Shown: positions 42,785-51,896 of the stretch, one piece after another
How positions within the stretch are numbered: the first letter of the stretch is position 1
How the letters are laid out: each line of letters begins with the position of its first letter
Program-made: the position numbers and the translations under genes
Assembly (NCBI GenBank): GCA_039939375.1
Contig: JBDVJO010000004.1
Location: 186,001 to 250,000, forward strand
Direction: 5' to 3'
Length of the DNA: 64,000 bases
From: Paracrocinitomix sp039939375
Lineage (GTDB): Bacteria > Bacteroidota > Bacteroidia > Flavobacteriales_D > Crocinitomicaceae
The notes under the pieces: generated by a model
What the model saw: only the letters and a program-made list of their open reading frames with translations
What the model was told of the DNA's origin: nothing
Database searches by the model: none

Positions 42785-43686
42785 CTTGGCTCAAATATAG
42801 AAAGGATTATCAAAGTTATCTCAAAATTGAGAAATCCTTATCAGCAAATAGCGTAGAAGCATATTTACGAGATTTTGACAAATTAACGCAATACCTAGAG
42901 AACATATCGTCAGAAAAGTCACCTTTAGAAATTACCTTACCAGATTTACAAAAAATGCTCACCTGGATCAATGATTTAGGGATTAGTGCTAGATCGCAAG
43001 CCCGCATCATTTCAGGATTAAGAAACTTCTTTTTTTACTTAATCCTAGAGGATGAAATAACGGATGACCCCAGCGAATTATTAGAGCAGCCCAAAATCGG
43101 CAAAAAACTACCTGAAGTTCTTTCAATAGAAGAAATTGATGATTTAAAATCGGCAATTGACATGTCTAAACAGGAAGGACACAGAAACAGAGCTATTATT
43201 GAAACATTGTACAGTTGTGGTTTACGAGTATCTGAGTTGATCAATTTAAAAATCACGAACATCTATTTTGACGAAGGCTTCATAAGAGTTATTGGTAAGG
43301 GAAATAAAGAAAGATTAGTCCCCGTCAGTCCTTCCGTTCAAAAAGAAATTGAAATCTACAGAGATTTAGTTCGGGTACATCAAGACATCAAAACGGGCCA
43401 TGAGGATTTCCTTTTTTTGAACAGAAGAGGAGCCCAATTGACGCGAGTAATGATTTTTACGATCATCAAGAATCTGGCTGAAGAAATTGGATTAAAGAAA
43501 ACCATAAGTCCGCATACGTTTAGACACTCTTTTGCCACTCATTTAGTAGAAGGAGGTGCCAACTTAAGAGCTATTCAAGAAATGCTGGGCCATGAATCGA
43601 TCAGCACAACAGAGATCTATACCCACTTGAGCAACGAATATTTGAAAGAAGCCATTATTTCATTTCATCCACGGAATAAAGCGTAA
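42775..43686 (+). CDS. xerD: Tyrosine recombinase XerD-type
   Basis: 303 residues starting at TTG 42775, the only start that gives the usual N-terminus (HSSWLKYRKDYQSYLKIE). Catalytic residues are all present: Arg151 (CGLRVSEL), Lys175 (GKGNKER), His247 and Arg250 (HTFRHSF), His273 (LGHESI) and Tyr282 (IYTH). It resolves chromosome dimers at dif with a partner recombinase; no phage or integron genes flank it, so a housekeeping role is likely. XerC or XerD type cannot be told with certainty. The start lies inside the aroQ gene's 5' end. Confidence 0.9.
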   Translation: MHSSWLKYRKDYQSYLKIEKSLSANSVEAYLRDFDKLTQYLENISSEKSPLEITLPDLQKMLTWINDLGISARSQARIISGLRNFFFYLILEDEITDDPSELLEQPKIGKKLPEVLSIEEIDDLKSAIDMSKQEGHRNRAIIETLYSCGLRVSELINLKITNIYFDEGFIRVIGKGNKERLVPVSPSVQKEIEIYRDLVRVHQDIKTGHEDFLFLNRRGAQLTRVMIFTIIKNLAEEIGLKKTISPHTFRHSFATHLVEGGANLRAIQEMLGHESISTTEIYTHLSNEYLKEAIISFHPRNKA

Positions 43687-43691
43687 ATTTG
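43684..43691 (+). promoter_or_regulatory. Predicted -7 element of ribD (TAAATTTG)
   Basis: Matches TAnnTTTG, shares its first bases with the xerD stop codon and ends four bases before the ribD ATG. Confidence 0.45.
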
Positions 43692-43695
43692 GAGT

Positions 43696-44688
43696 ATGCA
43701 AGACGAATTATTCATGCGCAGATGTTTGGATTTAGCCAAGAGAGGAGCGGGATTCGTTGCACCAAACCCAATGGTTGGATCGGTGATTGTTTTGGATAAT
43801 AAGATCATTGGAGAAGGCTTTCACAAAGAATATGGACAAGCACATGCAGAAGTTAATGCTGTTCATTCGGTTCAAGACAAATCAACTCTTAAAGCATCCA
43901 CCATTTATATTAACCTTGAACCCTGTGCGCATTTTGGAAAAACACCACCTTGTGCAGATTTAATAGTTGAACATCAGATTAAACGAGTCGTAATTGGATG
44001 CATTGACAGTTATTCTGAAGTTGCAGGAAAAGGAATAGAAAAATTAGAAAAAGCCGGAATTGAAGTCACTGTAGGAGTTCTAGAAAAAGAATCGCTAAAC
44101 TTGAACAGGCGTTTTTTTACATTTCACAATAAAAAAAGGCCTTACATCATTTTAAAATGGGCGCAATCTGCTGATGGTTTTCTTGACAAGGTAAGAGCAC
44201 CTGGCGAAAATGGAATTAACTGGATCACTCAACCTGCAACAAAACAACTCGTGCACAAATGGCGCCATGAAGAGGCAGCTATTTTAGTTGGAAAAAATAC
44301 GGTTGTGAATGACAACCCTAATCTCACTTGTAGAGACTATCCAGGAAAGAATCCAACAAGATTAGTTATTGACGCTAAAAACGAATTGAACTTGGATAAT
44401 TTCAATATTGGCTCTACAGAAGCGCCAACAATCAAATTAACTGGCAATCAATTAGAAATCGGCGATATTCTTAAAGTTTTGCATGAAGCAAACCTTCAAT
44501 CGGTAATTATTGAAGGTGGCGCCTTTACAATTAATAAATTTTTGGACGCAGGGATTTGGGATGAGGCAAGAGTTTTACACGGTACACCTTTCTTTAAATC
44601 AGGACTTAATGCGCCTAAAATAGAAAATATACCAGCCGAAATTACAGTTTTAGGAAAAGACAAACTTTACACTTACATCAATGATTAA
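43696..44688 (+). CDS. ribD: Bifunctional diaminohydroxyphosphoribosylaminopyrimidine deaminase / 5-amino-6-(5-phosphoribosylamino)uracil reductase
   Basis: 330 residues. The N-terminal deaminase has zinc ligands in HAE (His50-Glu52) and EPCAHFGKTPPC (Cys77 and Cys86). The C-terminal reductase (about 150-330) includes WAQSADGFLD and the IIEGGAFT motif. It performs two consecutive steps of riboflavin synthesis. It overlaps the EamA-family gene by eight bases. Confidence 0.94.
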   Translation: MQDELFMRRCLDLAKRGAGFVAPNPMVGSVIVLDNKIIGEGFHKEYGQAHAEVNAVHSVQDKSTLKASTIYINLEPCAHFGKTPPCADLIVEHQIKRVVIGCIDSYSEVAGKGIEKLEKAGIEVTVGVLEKESLNLNRRFFTFHNKKRPYIILKWAQSADGFLDKVRAPGENGINWITQPATKQLVHKWRHEEAAILVGKNTVVNDNPNLTCRDYPGKNPTRLVIDAKNELNLDNFNIGSTEAPTIKLTGNQLEIGDILKVLHEANLQSVIIEGGAFTINKFLDAGIWDEARVLHGTPFFKSGLNAPKIENIPAEITVLGKDKLYTYIND

Positions 44689-45544
44689 TCTGTTATTAGG
44701 AATACTCTTTTTCAATGTGATTTTGATCATTTTCAAATTGTTTGAAAAGTATGGTGTAGACAATCTTCAAGCTATCATTGTAAACTATGTTGTAGCCTCA
44801 ACCCTTGGCATTTTAACTTGTGGAATCCCTTCTCCTATTCTACACATTGCCGACTCTAGCTGGATTTGGATAGCATTAACCATTGGGTTTTTCTTTGTTG
44901 TTGTGTTCAATTTATTGGCTAAAGGAGCTCAAAAAGTAGGCATGGCAGTTTCAACCGTTGCAAATAAAATGTCCGTTATAATTCCGGTCATATTTGCTTT
45001 TGCCTTTTTAGGAAATCACGTAACACTATTAAAAATAGTAGGAATTACGCTCGCTTTAATTGGCGTTTACTTCACTACTACTAATGGGTCTAAACTAAAT
45101 TTTGACAAGAAATACCTTCCGTTAATATTAATTATATTTTTTGGTCAAGGAATTGCCGATTGCTTATTTAACTATGCCCAACACCACTACGTTGAAAGCG
45201 AAGAATCGAAGATTTTTATATCCACCATGTTTGCAGGAGCCTGCATTACAGGCCTAGTTTTATTAATTCCGCAACTCATTCAGAAAAAGTCGACATTAAA
45301 ATTTAAAAATGTACTATGGGGAATTGGGCTGGGCATCCCTAATTTTCTGACCGTTTACTATTTTTTTCAAGCTTTAGAAAGCGGAATTATGGAAAGTTCA
45401 CAGGTCTACCCGATACTAAACATGGGAGTAATAGTCTTATCTGCACTTAGTGGATATTTGCTTTTCAAAGAGCGATTATCCAAAATAAACTGGTTGGGGA
45501 TTTTCATTTCTTTGCTAGCCATTGCCGCAATAACTTTTGGATAA
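44681..45544 (+). CDS. EamA/DMT-family transporter
   Basis: 287 residues, about ten hydrophobic segments in two similar halves, the usual drug/metabolite transporter layout. Second-half features such as YPILNMGVIVLSALSGYLLFKERLSK match EamA. Substrate unknown; position after ribD could suggest flavin or precursor export, but this is only inference. Start overlaps the ribD stop by eight bases. Confidence 0.85.
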   Translation: MINLLLGILFFNVILIIFKLFEKYGVDNLQAIIVNYVVASTLGILTCGIPSPILHIADSSWIWIALTIGFFFVVVFNLLAKGAQKVGMAVSTVANKMSVIIPVIFAFAFLGNHVTLLKIVGITLALIGVYFTTTNGSKLNFDKKYLPLILIIFFGQGIADCLFNYAQHHYVESEESKIFISTMFAGACITGLVLLIPQLIQKKSTLKFKNVLWGIGLGIPNFLTVYYFFQALESGIMESSQVYPILNMGVIVLSALSGYLLFKERLSKINWLGIFISLLAIAAITFG

Positions 45545-45576
45545 ACGGCTGATAATCAAAATGAATTTAGCCAATC

Positions 45577-48090
45577 TTACCAAGACCACTTATTCGTCCA
45601 AGAGTTGAAAAAATCTAAACCAACTTTGAAATTGAGATTGACTGATGCCTGATTATTTTCTCTCACCACATAAAAAACGGCTGCCTTAAACAACTGTTTT
45701 CTGATTTTGAATTTACGTTCAATTCCTGCATAAAATTCTAGATGCCTGTAATTGATCTCTTTTATCAGCATGATTCCCCCTCCTCCAACAAGTTCTATTT
45801 TCAACTTATTTATAAGCGGAATCTTACTCATAATTGCACCGTTAAAATGATGAATAACATAAGCTTGCATATAGGGTCTAGCTGTGTTGAATGTTGAATC
45901 TAATAACTGCATAGTTTGCAGCGGGTTTGAGAAGAAAAAGAGATCTGAACCTCTAAAGAACTTTCTCTCAATAAATTGAATACTATTGATATTGTTCTGA
46001 TCTCCTAAAAAGGTTCCTGCTTCAACATCCCATTTCATTTTTCCGAAAGTCCCTAATGTCACTTCATCAGAAGCACCAACCTCTATAAAATTGAAATTAA
46101 CATCTGACCCAAAAAGATTTGGAATCCCTGCTTTGTAGGTCAATCGTAATTCAGGAAACTGTGTTCCCACTACAATCTTTTTACCTTTTTTGATGATGTA
46201 TTTCTGTTTGAAACGATACAAAAATTCTAGTTCCAAAATTGAGACAGTATAGGTTGTATAATCAATTGGCGGCAGCCAATCAAGCGTGTCACTCAACCAT
46301 TGTTGCCAAGGCGCTAAAGGGGTATCAGCTATGCTCTCTCTTTTTGAATAATCAAAGGTTGCTCTTCCGTACAACCCATTAAAAAGTTCTAATCGCTGAC
46401 TGACCTCAACATATGTTTTTTCTACCTGGTTTCCAGGTCCTATAAAATTAACGATTGACTCATTGAAGGTGACAAAATCATAAACATTACCTCCACCAAT
46501 TTTTAAGCTACCAAACTTTTTAGGTAAAAAGGTATACTCTGCACTTAGAAATCCTTTTAAGTTATTCAGCCTGAAACCATAATCAATATTACCATCAATT
46601 TTAATTTTTTGGGCATTGTTAAATTCTTTCGAATAATATCCACCTAAACTTTGCCGGTATCCACCCAATCGCATGAAATGAACAGAATTAATCAATGAAT
46701 TAAAATAGACTTCTTGTTTCTTTTCTCTGCTTCTAAAACCGACTCCATTCAAAAGAAAATCCCAAACCGTTATTTTGTTGTATTCTGCATTGACACTATC
46801 TATATACTCGTCTGACTGCAACTCTTTCATGACGCTATCTTGCTGCGCTATAAATTTCAACTCCTCTGGCTTTAACTGAATTGGTCGTGTTTGAGCCCAA
46901 TAGGCTGAATCTTTATCAAATGCGTCATCATCATAGGTCATAATGATGTTTTTAAATTCATTTTTATCAAATTCTAAATCAAATTGATAATCCGTATGAT
47001 TTGACCGTGTGTTCGCCATCACTAAATCAGGTCCGTCATTAAGTGTATAAATAAATTCACGTCTAACTGGAACCCAGTTCCCATCAACATTCTCAAAATC
47101 TTGAATGATTCTAAAGTCTTTGAAATACTCCATAGCTGCAGGATTAATTTTCAAATCCATGGATTTAATCACCCACAAAGAATCAATAATAAATAAGTCA
47201 CCAGAAAACAAAGGTGCTTCATTAAAGCGTGGTTCTAATATGATGTCATAAATCTTTTGTCCATCTTCTATAAACACTGACTTTAAAAAGAATTTATAAT
47301 TGACAAAAGCATTGATAGCAACTGGAGAAACCAAAGGTTTTGAACTCACTTTAGGCAACTCAATCAAATTCTGATATAAATCAAACTCTCCATCTTGAAC
47401 TTTTTCAAAAAAGATATATGGATTGTATTCAATAGTTTGTGAGGGCAGAATACTATTAGGGTCAGAAAAATCAGCGCTTACAACAACTTCACTTGAAGAC
47501 TTCTCAGAATAATCATGATGCGCAAGCACTTGCTCTTTAAAGGTAGAATTTGCTTTAAAACGGGTGATAGAATAAGATTCTATGAAATTCATCTTTTGCT
47601 TGCCCTCAGGTTCTTCATCACCTTTTAAAAACGGAATTCTGTTTTCTTTTTCTAGGGTAGTTTTAATATAGGTATTACACTGATAAGTTTCATATTGCCG
47701 CTGCATGTTCTTTTTATTGTCTATCACAGCCTTCATTACCTCTTTGGCAATATCTCTTTTATCGGCATAAATTTCAACCATATTCAAAGAGGTCGCTTCT
47801 TCAAAAAGAGTTATCTCAACTTCATTTATCGTTTTATCTACATCTATCGTATCTACTCTATCTGCAAAGCCCAGCATTGAAAAAGAAATAACTATTGGAC
47901 CTTTATTCTCCACTTCTAGAAAGAAGTTTCCTTTGGCATTTGTTGGAACTCCGTAAGTCGTATTTTCAACTGCCACTCTAGCACCAGGAACTCCGTGTCC
48001 GTTTTCATCCACTACAACACCCTTAACCACATACTGCGCCTGCAGGCTAAAAGCCAAGAATAACAAACAAATGGAAAATAATAGTTTCAT
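45577..48090 (-). CDS. DUF5686 outer-membrane protein with CarboxypepD_reg-like domain
   Basis: 837 residues from the ATG at 48090; the frame reaches 48174, but only the 48090 start gives a signal peptide (MKLLFSICLLFLAFSLQAQ). After it comes a carboxypeptidase regulatory-like domain (GVVVDENGHGVPGARVAVENTT style, about 20-100). The remainder fits DUF5686, a Bacteroidota family predicted to form an outer-membrane barrel, with a C-terminal aromatic end (NSWTNKWSW). Function is unknown; an envelope transport or assembly role is inferred from the domain layout. The upstream M1 peptidase gene ends in a terminator, so it has a separate promoter. Confidence 0.85.
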   Translation of the reverse strand: MKLLFSICLLFLAFSLQAQYVVKGVVVDENGHGVPGARVAVENTTYGVPTNAKGNFFLEVENKGPIVISFSMLGFADRVDTIDVDKTINEVEITLFEEATSLNMVEIYADKRDIAKEVMKAVIDNKKNMQRQYETYQCNTYIKTTLEKENRIPFLKGDEEPEGKQKMNFIESYSITRFKANSTFKEQVLAHHDYSEKSSSEVVVSADFSDPNSILPSQTIEYNPYIFFEKVQDGEFDLYQNLIELPKVSSKPLVSPVAINAFVNYKFFLKSVFIEDGQKIYDIILEPRFNEAPLFSGDLFIIDSLWVIKSMDLKINPAAMEYFKDFRIIQDFENVDGNWVPVRREFIYTLNDGPDLVMANTRSNHTDYQFDLEFDKNEFKNIIMTYDDDAFDKDSAYWAQTRPIQLKPEELKFIAQQDSVMKELQSDEYIDSVNAEYNKITVWDFLLNGVGFRSREKKQEVYFNSLINSVHFMRLGGYRQSLGGYYSKEFNNAQKIKIDGNIDYGFRLNNLKGFLSAEYTFLPKKFGSLKIGGGNVYDFVTFNESIVNFIGPGNQVEKTYVEVSQRLELFNGLYGRATFDYSKRESIADTPLAPWQQWLSDTLDWLPPIDYTTYTVSILELEFLYRFKQKYIIKKGKKIVVGTQFPELRLTYKAGIPNLFGSDVNFNFIEVGASDEVTLGTFGKMKWDVEAGTFLGDQNNINSIQFIERKFFRGSDLFFFSNPLQTMQLLDSTFNTARPYMQAYVIHHFNGAIMSKIPLINKLKIELVGGGGIMLIKEINYRHLEFYAGIERKFKIRKQLFKAAVFYVVRENNQASVNLNFKVGLDFFNSWTNKWSW

Positions 48091-48129
48091 AATATTTATC
48101 GGACGCTCAAAAGTACTAAAAGTTACAGC

Positions 48130-48167
48130 AAAAAAAGAACCGTTTAAGACTAGCTCAAACGGTTCTT
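48130..48167 (-). terminator. Terminator of the M1 aminopeptidase gene
   Basis: Perfect 11-base stem AAGAACCGTTT/AAACGGTTCTT with an 11-base loop, followed on the minus strand by seven T, 18 bases after the stop at 48185. Confidence 0.85.
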
Positions 48168-48184
48168 CTTCCAATTTTTATTTT

Positions 48185-50080
48185 CTATGCCTCCCAACCC
48201 AAAATTTCATCAATCGTGATGTACGAAATTGAGTGATAATTTGGTCGCGCTTCTTTATATATTTCTTTAGCAAAAGCAAGTCCTTTTTCTGATTTAGCCA
48301 GCTCTGTATAAATTGGCTGAAGGAATTTTCTTCGTCCAACTTTTATCAAGAATTTTTCCATGTCGGCATTGATTCCTTCATATCCTAATTTAATAGATAA
48401 CACGTACCATTCAGCCATTATTTCTGAATTTCCACAATCACTAAAACCATAGGTTTTATCTAACATTGCTAAATCATCCGCATTCGCATCTGCAGGAATA
48501 TGACGAATAAAATGCAACCACTCATGTGTTGACCAATCTTCTGGGATATTTAATTCTTCTCCTCTTTCAACTCCTGTTATCAACTCAACTTTTTGATCAA
48601 CCTTCTCAAACTTATCTGAGTTAATTTTTACGCAATTATCAGGGATACCTTTTTCGTAAATCCATTCATTAGTATTGAATTCTAATTCATTTGGCACTAA
48701 CAAATTATCCTCCAAATAAGCAACAAATTGCTCAGTTGTCAAGGTTTGGAATTCGTGATCATGGAAATATTCATTTAAAAACGCATCAAATTTTTCTCGA
48801 CCAGCCAATTCTTCTAGTGTCTTCAAGAAGAACGCACCTTTTACATAAGCAATAGCAGTCATTCCGTCATCTGGGTTTCTACCATCTAAGTCTAGCTTTA
48901 AATGTGTATCTTCTGGATATTCTCCTGACAAGATATCATCATTCTCATATTCTAAGCCTTGGTATTCAATCTGCATTAACATATCAGCATATTCTTTACC
49001 ATAAACTTGCTCCATGATTCTATTCTCAAAATAAACAGTAAATCCTTCATTCAACCAAAAATCATCCCAGGTAGCATTTGTAACTAAATTACCCGACCAA
49101 CTGTGCGCTAACTCATGCGCCACGAGTGAAACTAATGATCTGTCTCCAGCCAAAATAGTAGGAGTAGCAAAGGTTAATTTCGGATTCTCCATTCCACCAA
49201 AAGGGAAAGATGGTGGCAACACAATTAAATCATATCTCCCCCATTTATATTCTCCATACAACTCTTCGGCAGCGATTACCATTTTCTCTACATCAACAAA
49301 CTCATAAACACAAGCTTCAACCATTGAAGGCTCGCAGTAAACACCCGTTCTTTCTCCCAATGACGCGAACTCCAAATCTCCTACTGCTAAAGCAATTAAA
49401 TACGAAGGAATTGGATTGTTCATTTCAAAAGAATACTTTCCTTCAGCATTCTTTTCTTTAGGATTATCAGCACTCATTACAGCCATTAATTGACTAGGAA
49501 CTGTGATATCTGCAGAGTACGTAATTCTATTCCCAGGAGTATCTTGACAAGGAATCCAAGTTCTTGTTAAAATTGCTTGACCCTGCGTAAATAAATAAGG
49601 TTCTTTTTTACCAGCCGTTTGCTGTGGGCTTAACCATTGCAAGGCATTCGCTTCTGGTGAAGTTTCGTAAAAGATCTCAACAGTCTTTGTGTTTTCTGTA
49701 ATATCAACAGTCATAGAAGCTCCTAAAAGCTCATCCATTTCGCCTAATTGAAAAGTCGTTTCTTCGCTTCCATTCAAAGTAACGTGATCGATATTCAAAT
49801 TATAAACATCAAAAATCATTTGCGAAGCGCCTGTCAAGTTTTCAATATCATGACGAACCGATCCTTTTAAGGTCTTCGTTTCAAAATCAACATTTAAATC
49901 TAAATGAAGATGATTAGTGCGCACTTCAAACACGTTTGCATAAGAATGTTCATCAATAGGTTGAACTATGGAATCAGTTGAAGCTTCAATATCTTGATCA
50001 TTTTCAACATTTGATCCACCGCAACTTGCAAGAATGGCAGCTATGCTGAATGTTAGTAGGTTTAATCTTTGTTTTGTCAT
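48185..50080 (-). CDS. M1-family metallo-aminopeptidase, lipoprotein
   Basis: 631 residues. Lipobox LASC (Cys20) marks a lipoprotein. The catalytic domain has GGMEN (295-299) and HELAH (322-326) with the third zinc ligand Glu345 (NEGF), all intact. The C-terminal third resembles the leukotriene A4 hydrolase-like helical domain. It removes N-terminal residues from peptides, probably outside or at the outer membrane, which suits the nearby peptide transporters. A TATCTTTG element lies upstream. Confidence 0.93.
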   Translation of the reverse strand: MTKQRLNLLTFSIAAILASCGGSNVENDQDIEASTDSIVQPIDEHSYANVFEVRTNHLHLDLNVDFETKTLKGSVRHDIENLTGASQMIFDVYNLNIDHVTLNGSEETTFQLGEMDELLGASMTVDITENTKTVEIFYETSPEANALQWLSPQQTAGKKEPYLFTQGQAILTRTWIPCQDTPGNRITYSADITVPSQLMAVMSADNPKEKNAEGKYSFEMNNPIPSYLIALAVGDLEFASLGERTGVYCEPSMVEACVYEFVDVEKMVIAAEELYGEYKWGRYDLIVLPPSFPFGGMENPKLTFATPTILAGDRSLVSLVAHELAHSWSGNLVTNATWDDFWLNEGFTVYFENRIMEQVYGKEYADMLMQIEYQGLEYENDDILSGEYPEDTHLKLDLDGRNPDDGMTAIAYVKGAFFLKTLEELAGREKFDAFLNEYFHDHEFQTLTTEQFVAYLEDNLLVPNELEFNTNEWIYEKGIPDNCVKINSDKFEKVDQKVELITGVERGEELNIPEDWSTHEWLHFIRHIPADANADDLAMLDKTYGFSDCGNSEIMAEWYVLSIKLGYEGINADMEKFLIKVGRRKFLQPIYTELAKSEKGLAFAKEIYKEARPNYHSISYITIDEILGWEA

Positions 50081-50103
50081 TGTTTAAATGTCGTTTAGGC
50101 GCA

Positions 50104-50111
50104 CAAAGATA
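50104..50111 (-). promoter_or_regulatory. Predicted -7 element of the M1 peptidase gene (TATCTTTG)
   Basis: On the minus strand matches TAnnTTTG, 23 bases before the ATG at 50080. No clear -33 element. Confidence 0.5.
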
Positions 50112-50303
50112 ATTTATAAAAGTTGTGCACCTTGAAAAAATTATCCGAAACGCCTATTAGAATCGTCAAAGAATCTGATTTATAAGATTAACGGATAATT
50201 AACTCAAAAATAATGCTCAAATAAGGCGTATATTTTTGACAAACGGTAGTGTGTTTAATTTTATTTTGGTTAATTTCACGGGCTTAAACAATTTAGGATT
50301 CTT

Positions 50304-51866
50304 ATGAGTAATCACGCAATGCCTAATCAAAAAGAGCTTTTCGGGCATCCGATAGGTCTTTACGTTTTGTTCTTCACAGAAATGTGGGAACGATTTTCAT
50401 ACTATGGGATGCGTGCTATTTTGGTGATATACATGTTAGCAACTGTTGGACATGAGCATGGACCAGGATTAGGTTGGACAGAGAAAGAAGCATACATGCT
50501 ATACGGATGGTATGTAATGCTTGTATATGTTATCTCTATTCCCGGCGGAATATTAGCCGACAAAGTTTTAGGACAGAAAAAAACGGTAATGCTTGGTGCA
50601 GCCATCTTAGTTTTAGGCCATGGTACTCTGGCTATTGAGGAAAGTTGGGCGTTTTTTACAGGACTTGGTCTAATTGTTTTAGGAGTTGGCTGTTTAAAAC
50701 CAAACATATCTACAATGGTAGGTGGGCTTTATAAAAAAGGAGACATTAGAAGAGATAAAGGGTTTAGTATTTTCTACATAGGAATCAACCTAGGTTCACT
50801 CTTAGCGACATCATTTATCGGTTTAGTGGTGGCAAAATGGGGTTGGCATGCTGGATTTGGAATGGCAGGAATAGCAATGCTTTTAGGATTGTTAGTCTAT
50901 ATATTCGGACAAAAATACATCTCTCATGTTGGTAACAAACCAGTAAAAGAAGAAAATGGAGATGATGTTTCAATACTGCAACTTTTCATCAACTTAACAA
51001 AGTCACCTTTGCATTTAGTAATTGTTACGATTTTATTAGCCTTATCTATATATGCCGGTTTCACTTTTGAAGGTATCGACCATTGGGGGTACGGAGCACT
51101 ATTTATATTCATTTCTCTAGTTACAGGAATGATGATGATGATTTATAAAAGTCTTGAAAACAAAGTAATGAAAGACCGTTTCTTGGTATTACTTCTATCG
51201 TTTTTAATAGTTATCGTTTTCTGGGGCGCTTTTGAGCAAGCTGGAGGCCTTATGAGCGTTTACACTGAAACAAAGACAGACAGAATGTTATTCGGCTGGG
51301 AAGTTCCCACTCCAATGTTTCAAGGTTTAAATGCAGGATTCATTTTATTACTAGCGGTTTGGATTGCTAACATTTGGGCAAAACGAAAACTTAAAAACAA
51401 AGAAGCATCTGCTCTTTTCAAAATGGCTGTTGGAACAATTATCATGGGACTCGGATTTGTATTTATGGTTTTCGCAGTAAGAGATTATGAAACCTATGGT
51501 AAATCATCAATGATTTGGTTGATTTTGGCCTACTTGTTCCACACTATTGGAGAATTGAGTTCTTCTCCAGTATCGCTATCTTTCATAACAAAATTAGCAC
51601 CAGTCAAATATGCTTCACTCATGATGGGAGTTTATTTTGCTGCAACTGGTTTAGGAGGTAAAGTTGCAGGTATACTTGGAGAAAAATCTTCAGAATTTGG
51701 TGAATACACCATCTTTACAGGAATTACAATATTTACCGTAGCTTTTGGACTCCTCGTAATAGCACTTTTAAAACCACTTAAAAGACTTACTCACGGCGCT
51801 GAAGACAATGAAGGCACAGTCAATGAAGAGGCTGAGGGATTTGAGCTAGCTGACGAAGAAAATTAA
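50304..51866 (+). CDS. POT/PTR2-family peptide transporter
   Basis: 520 residues, about 12-14 hydrophobic segments of the proton-coupled oligopeptide transporter family. The ExxERFxYY motif is intact (EMWERFSYYG, residues 26-35). GxLCLKPNIST-like segment and FEQAGG also match. It imports di- and tripeptides with protons. Paired with a second POT gene 30 bases downstream. No promoter consensus stands out close to the start. Confidence 0.93.
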   Translation: MSNHAMPNQKELFGHPIGLYVLFFTEMWERFSYYGMRAILVIYMLATVGHEHGPGLGWTEKEAYMLYGWYVMLVYVISIPGGILADKVLGQKKTVMLGAAILVLGHGTLAIEESWAFFTGLGLIVLGVGCLKPNISTMVGGLYKKGDIRRDKGFSIFYIGINLGSLLATSFIGLVVAKWGWHAGFGMAGIAMLLGLLVYIFGQKYISHVGNKPVKEENGDDVSILQLFINLTKSPLHLVIVTILLALSIYAGFTFEGIDHWGYGALFIFISLVTGMMMMIYKSLENKVMKDRFLVLLLSFLIVIVFWGAFEQAGGLMSVYTETKTDRMLFGWEVPTPMFQGLNAGFILLLAVWIANIWAKRKLKNKEASALFKMAVGTIIMGLGFVFMVFAVRDYETYGKSSMIWLILAYLFHTIGELSSSPVSLSFITKLAPVKYASLMMGVYFAATGLGGKVAGILGEKSSEFGEYTIFTGITIFTVAFGLLVIALLKPLKRLTHGAEDNEGTVNEEAEGFELADEEN

Positions 51867-51896
51867 AACAAGAAAAAAGAAAACATACGAATCACC

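Noticed and set aside
42775..43686. Integrase of a mobile element
   Set aside because: Length, catalytic residues and housekeeping neighbours fit XerC/XerD; no attachment site or phage genes are visible.
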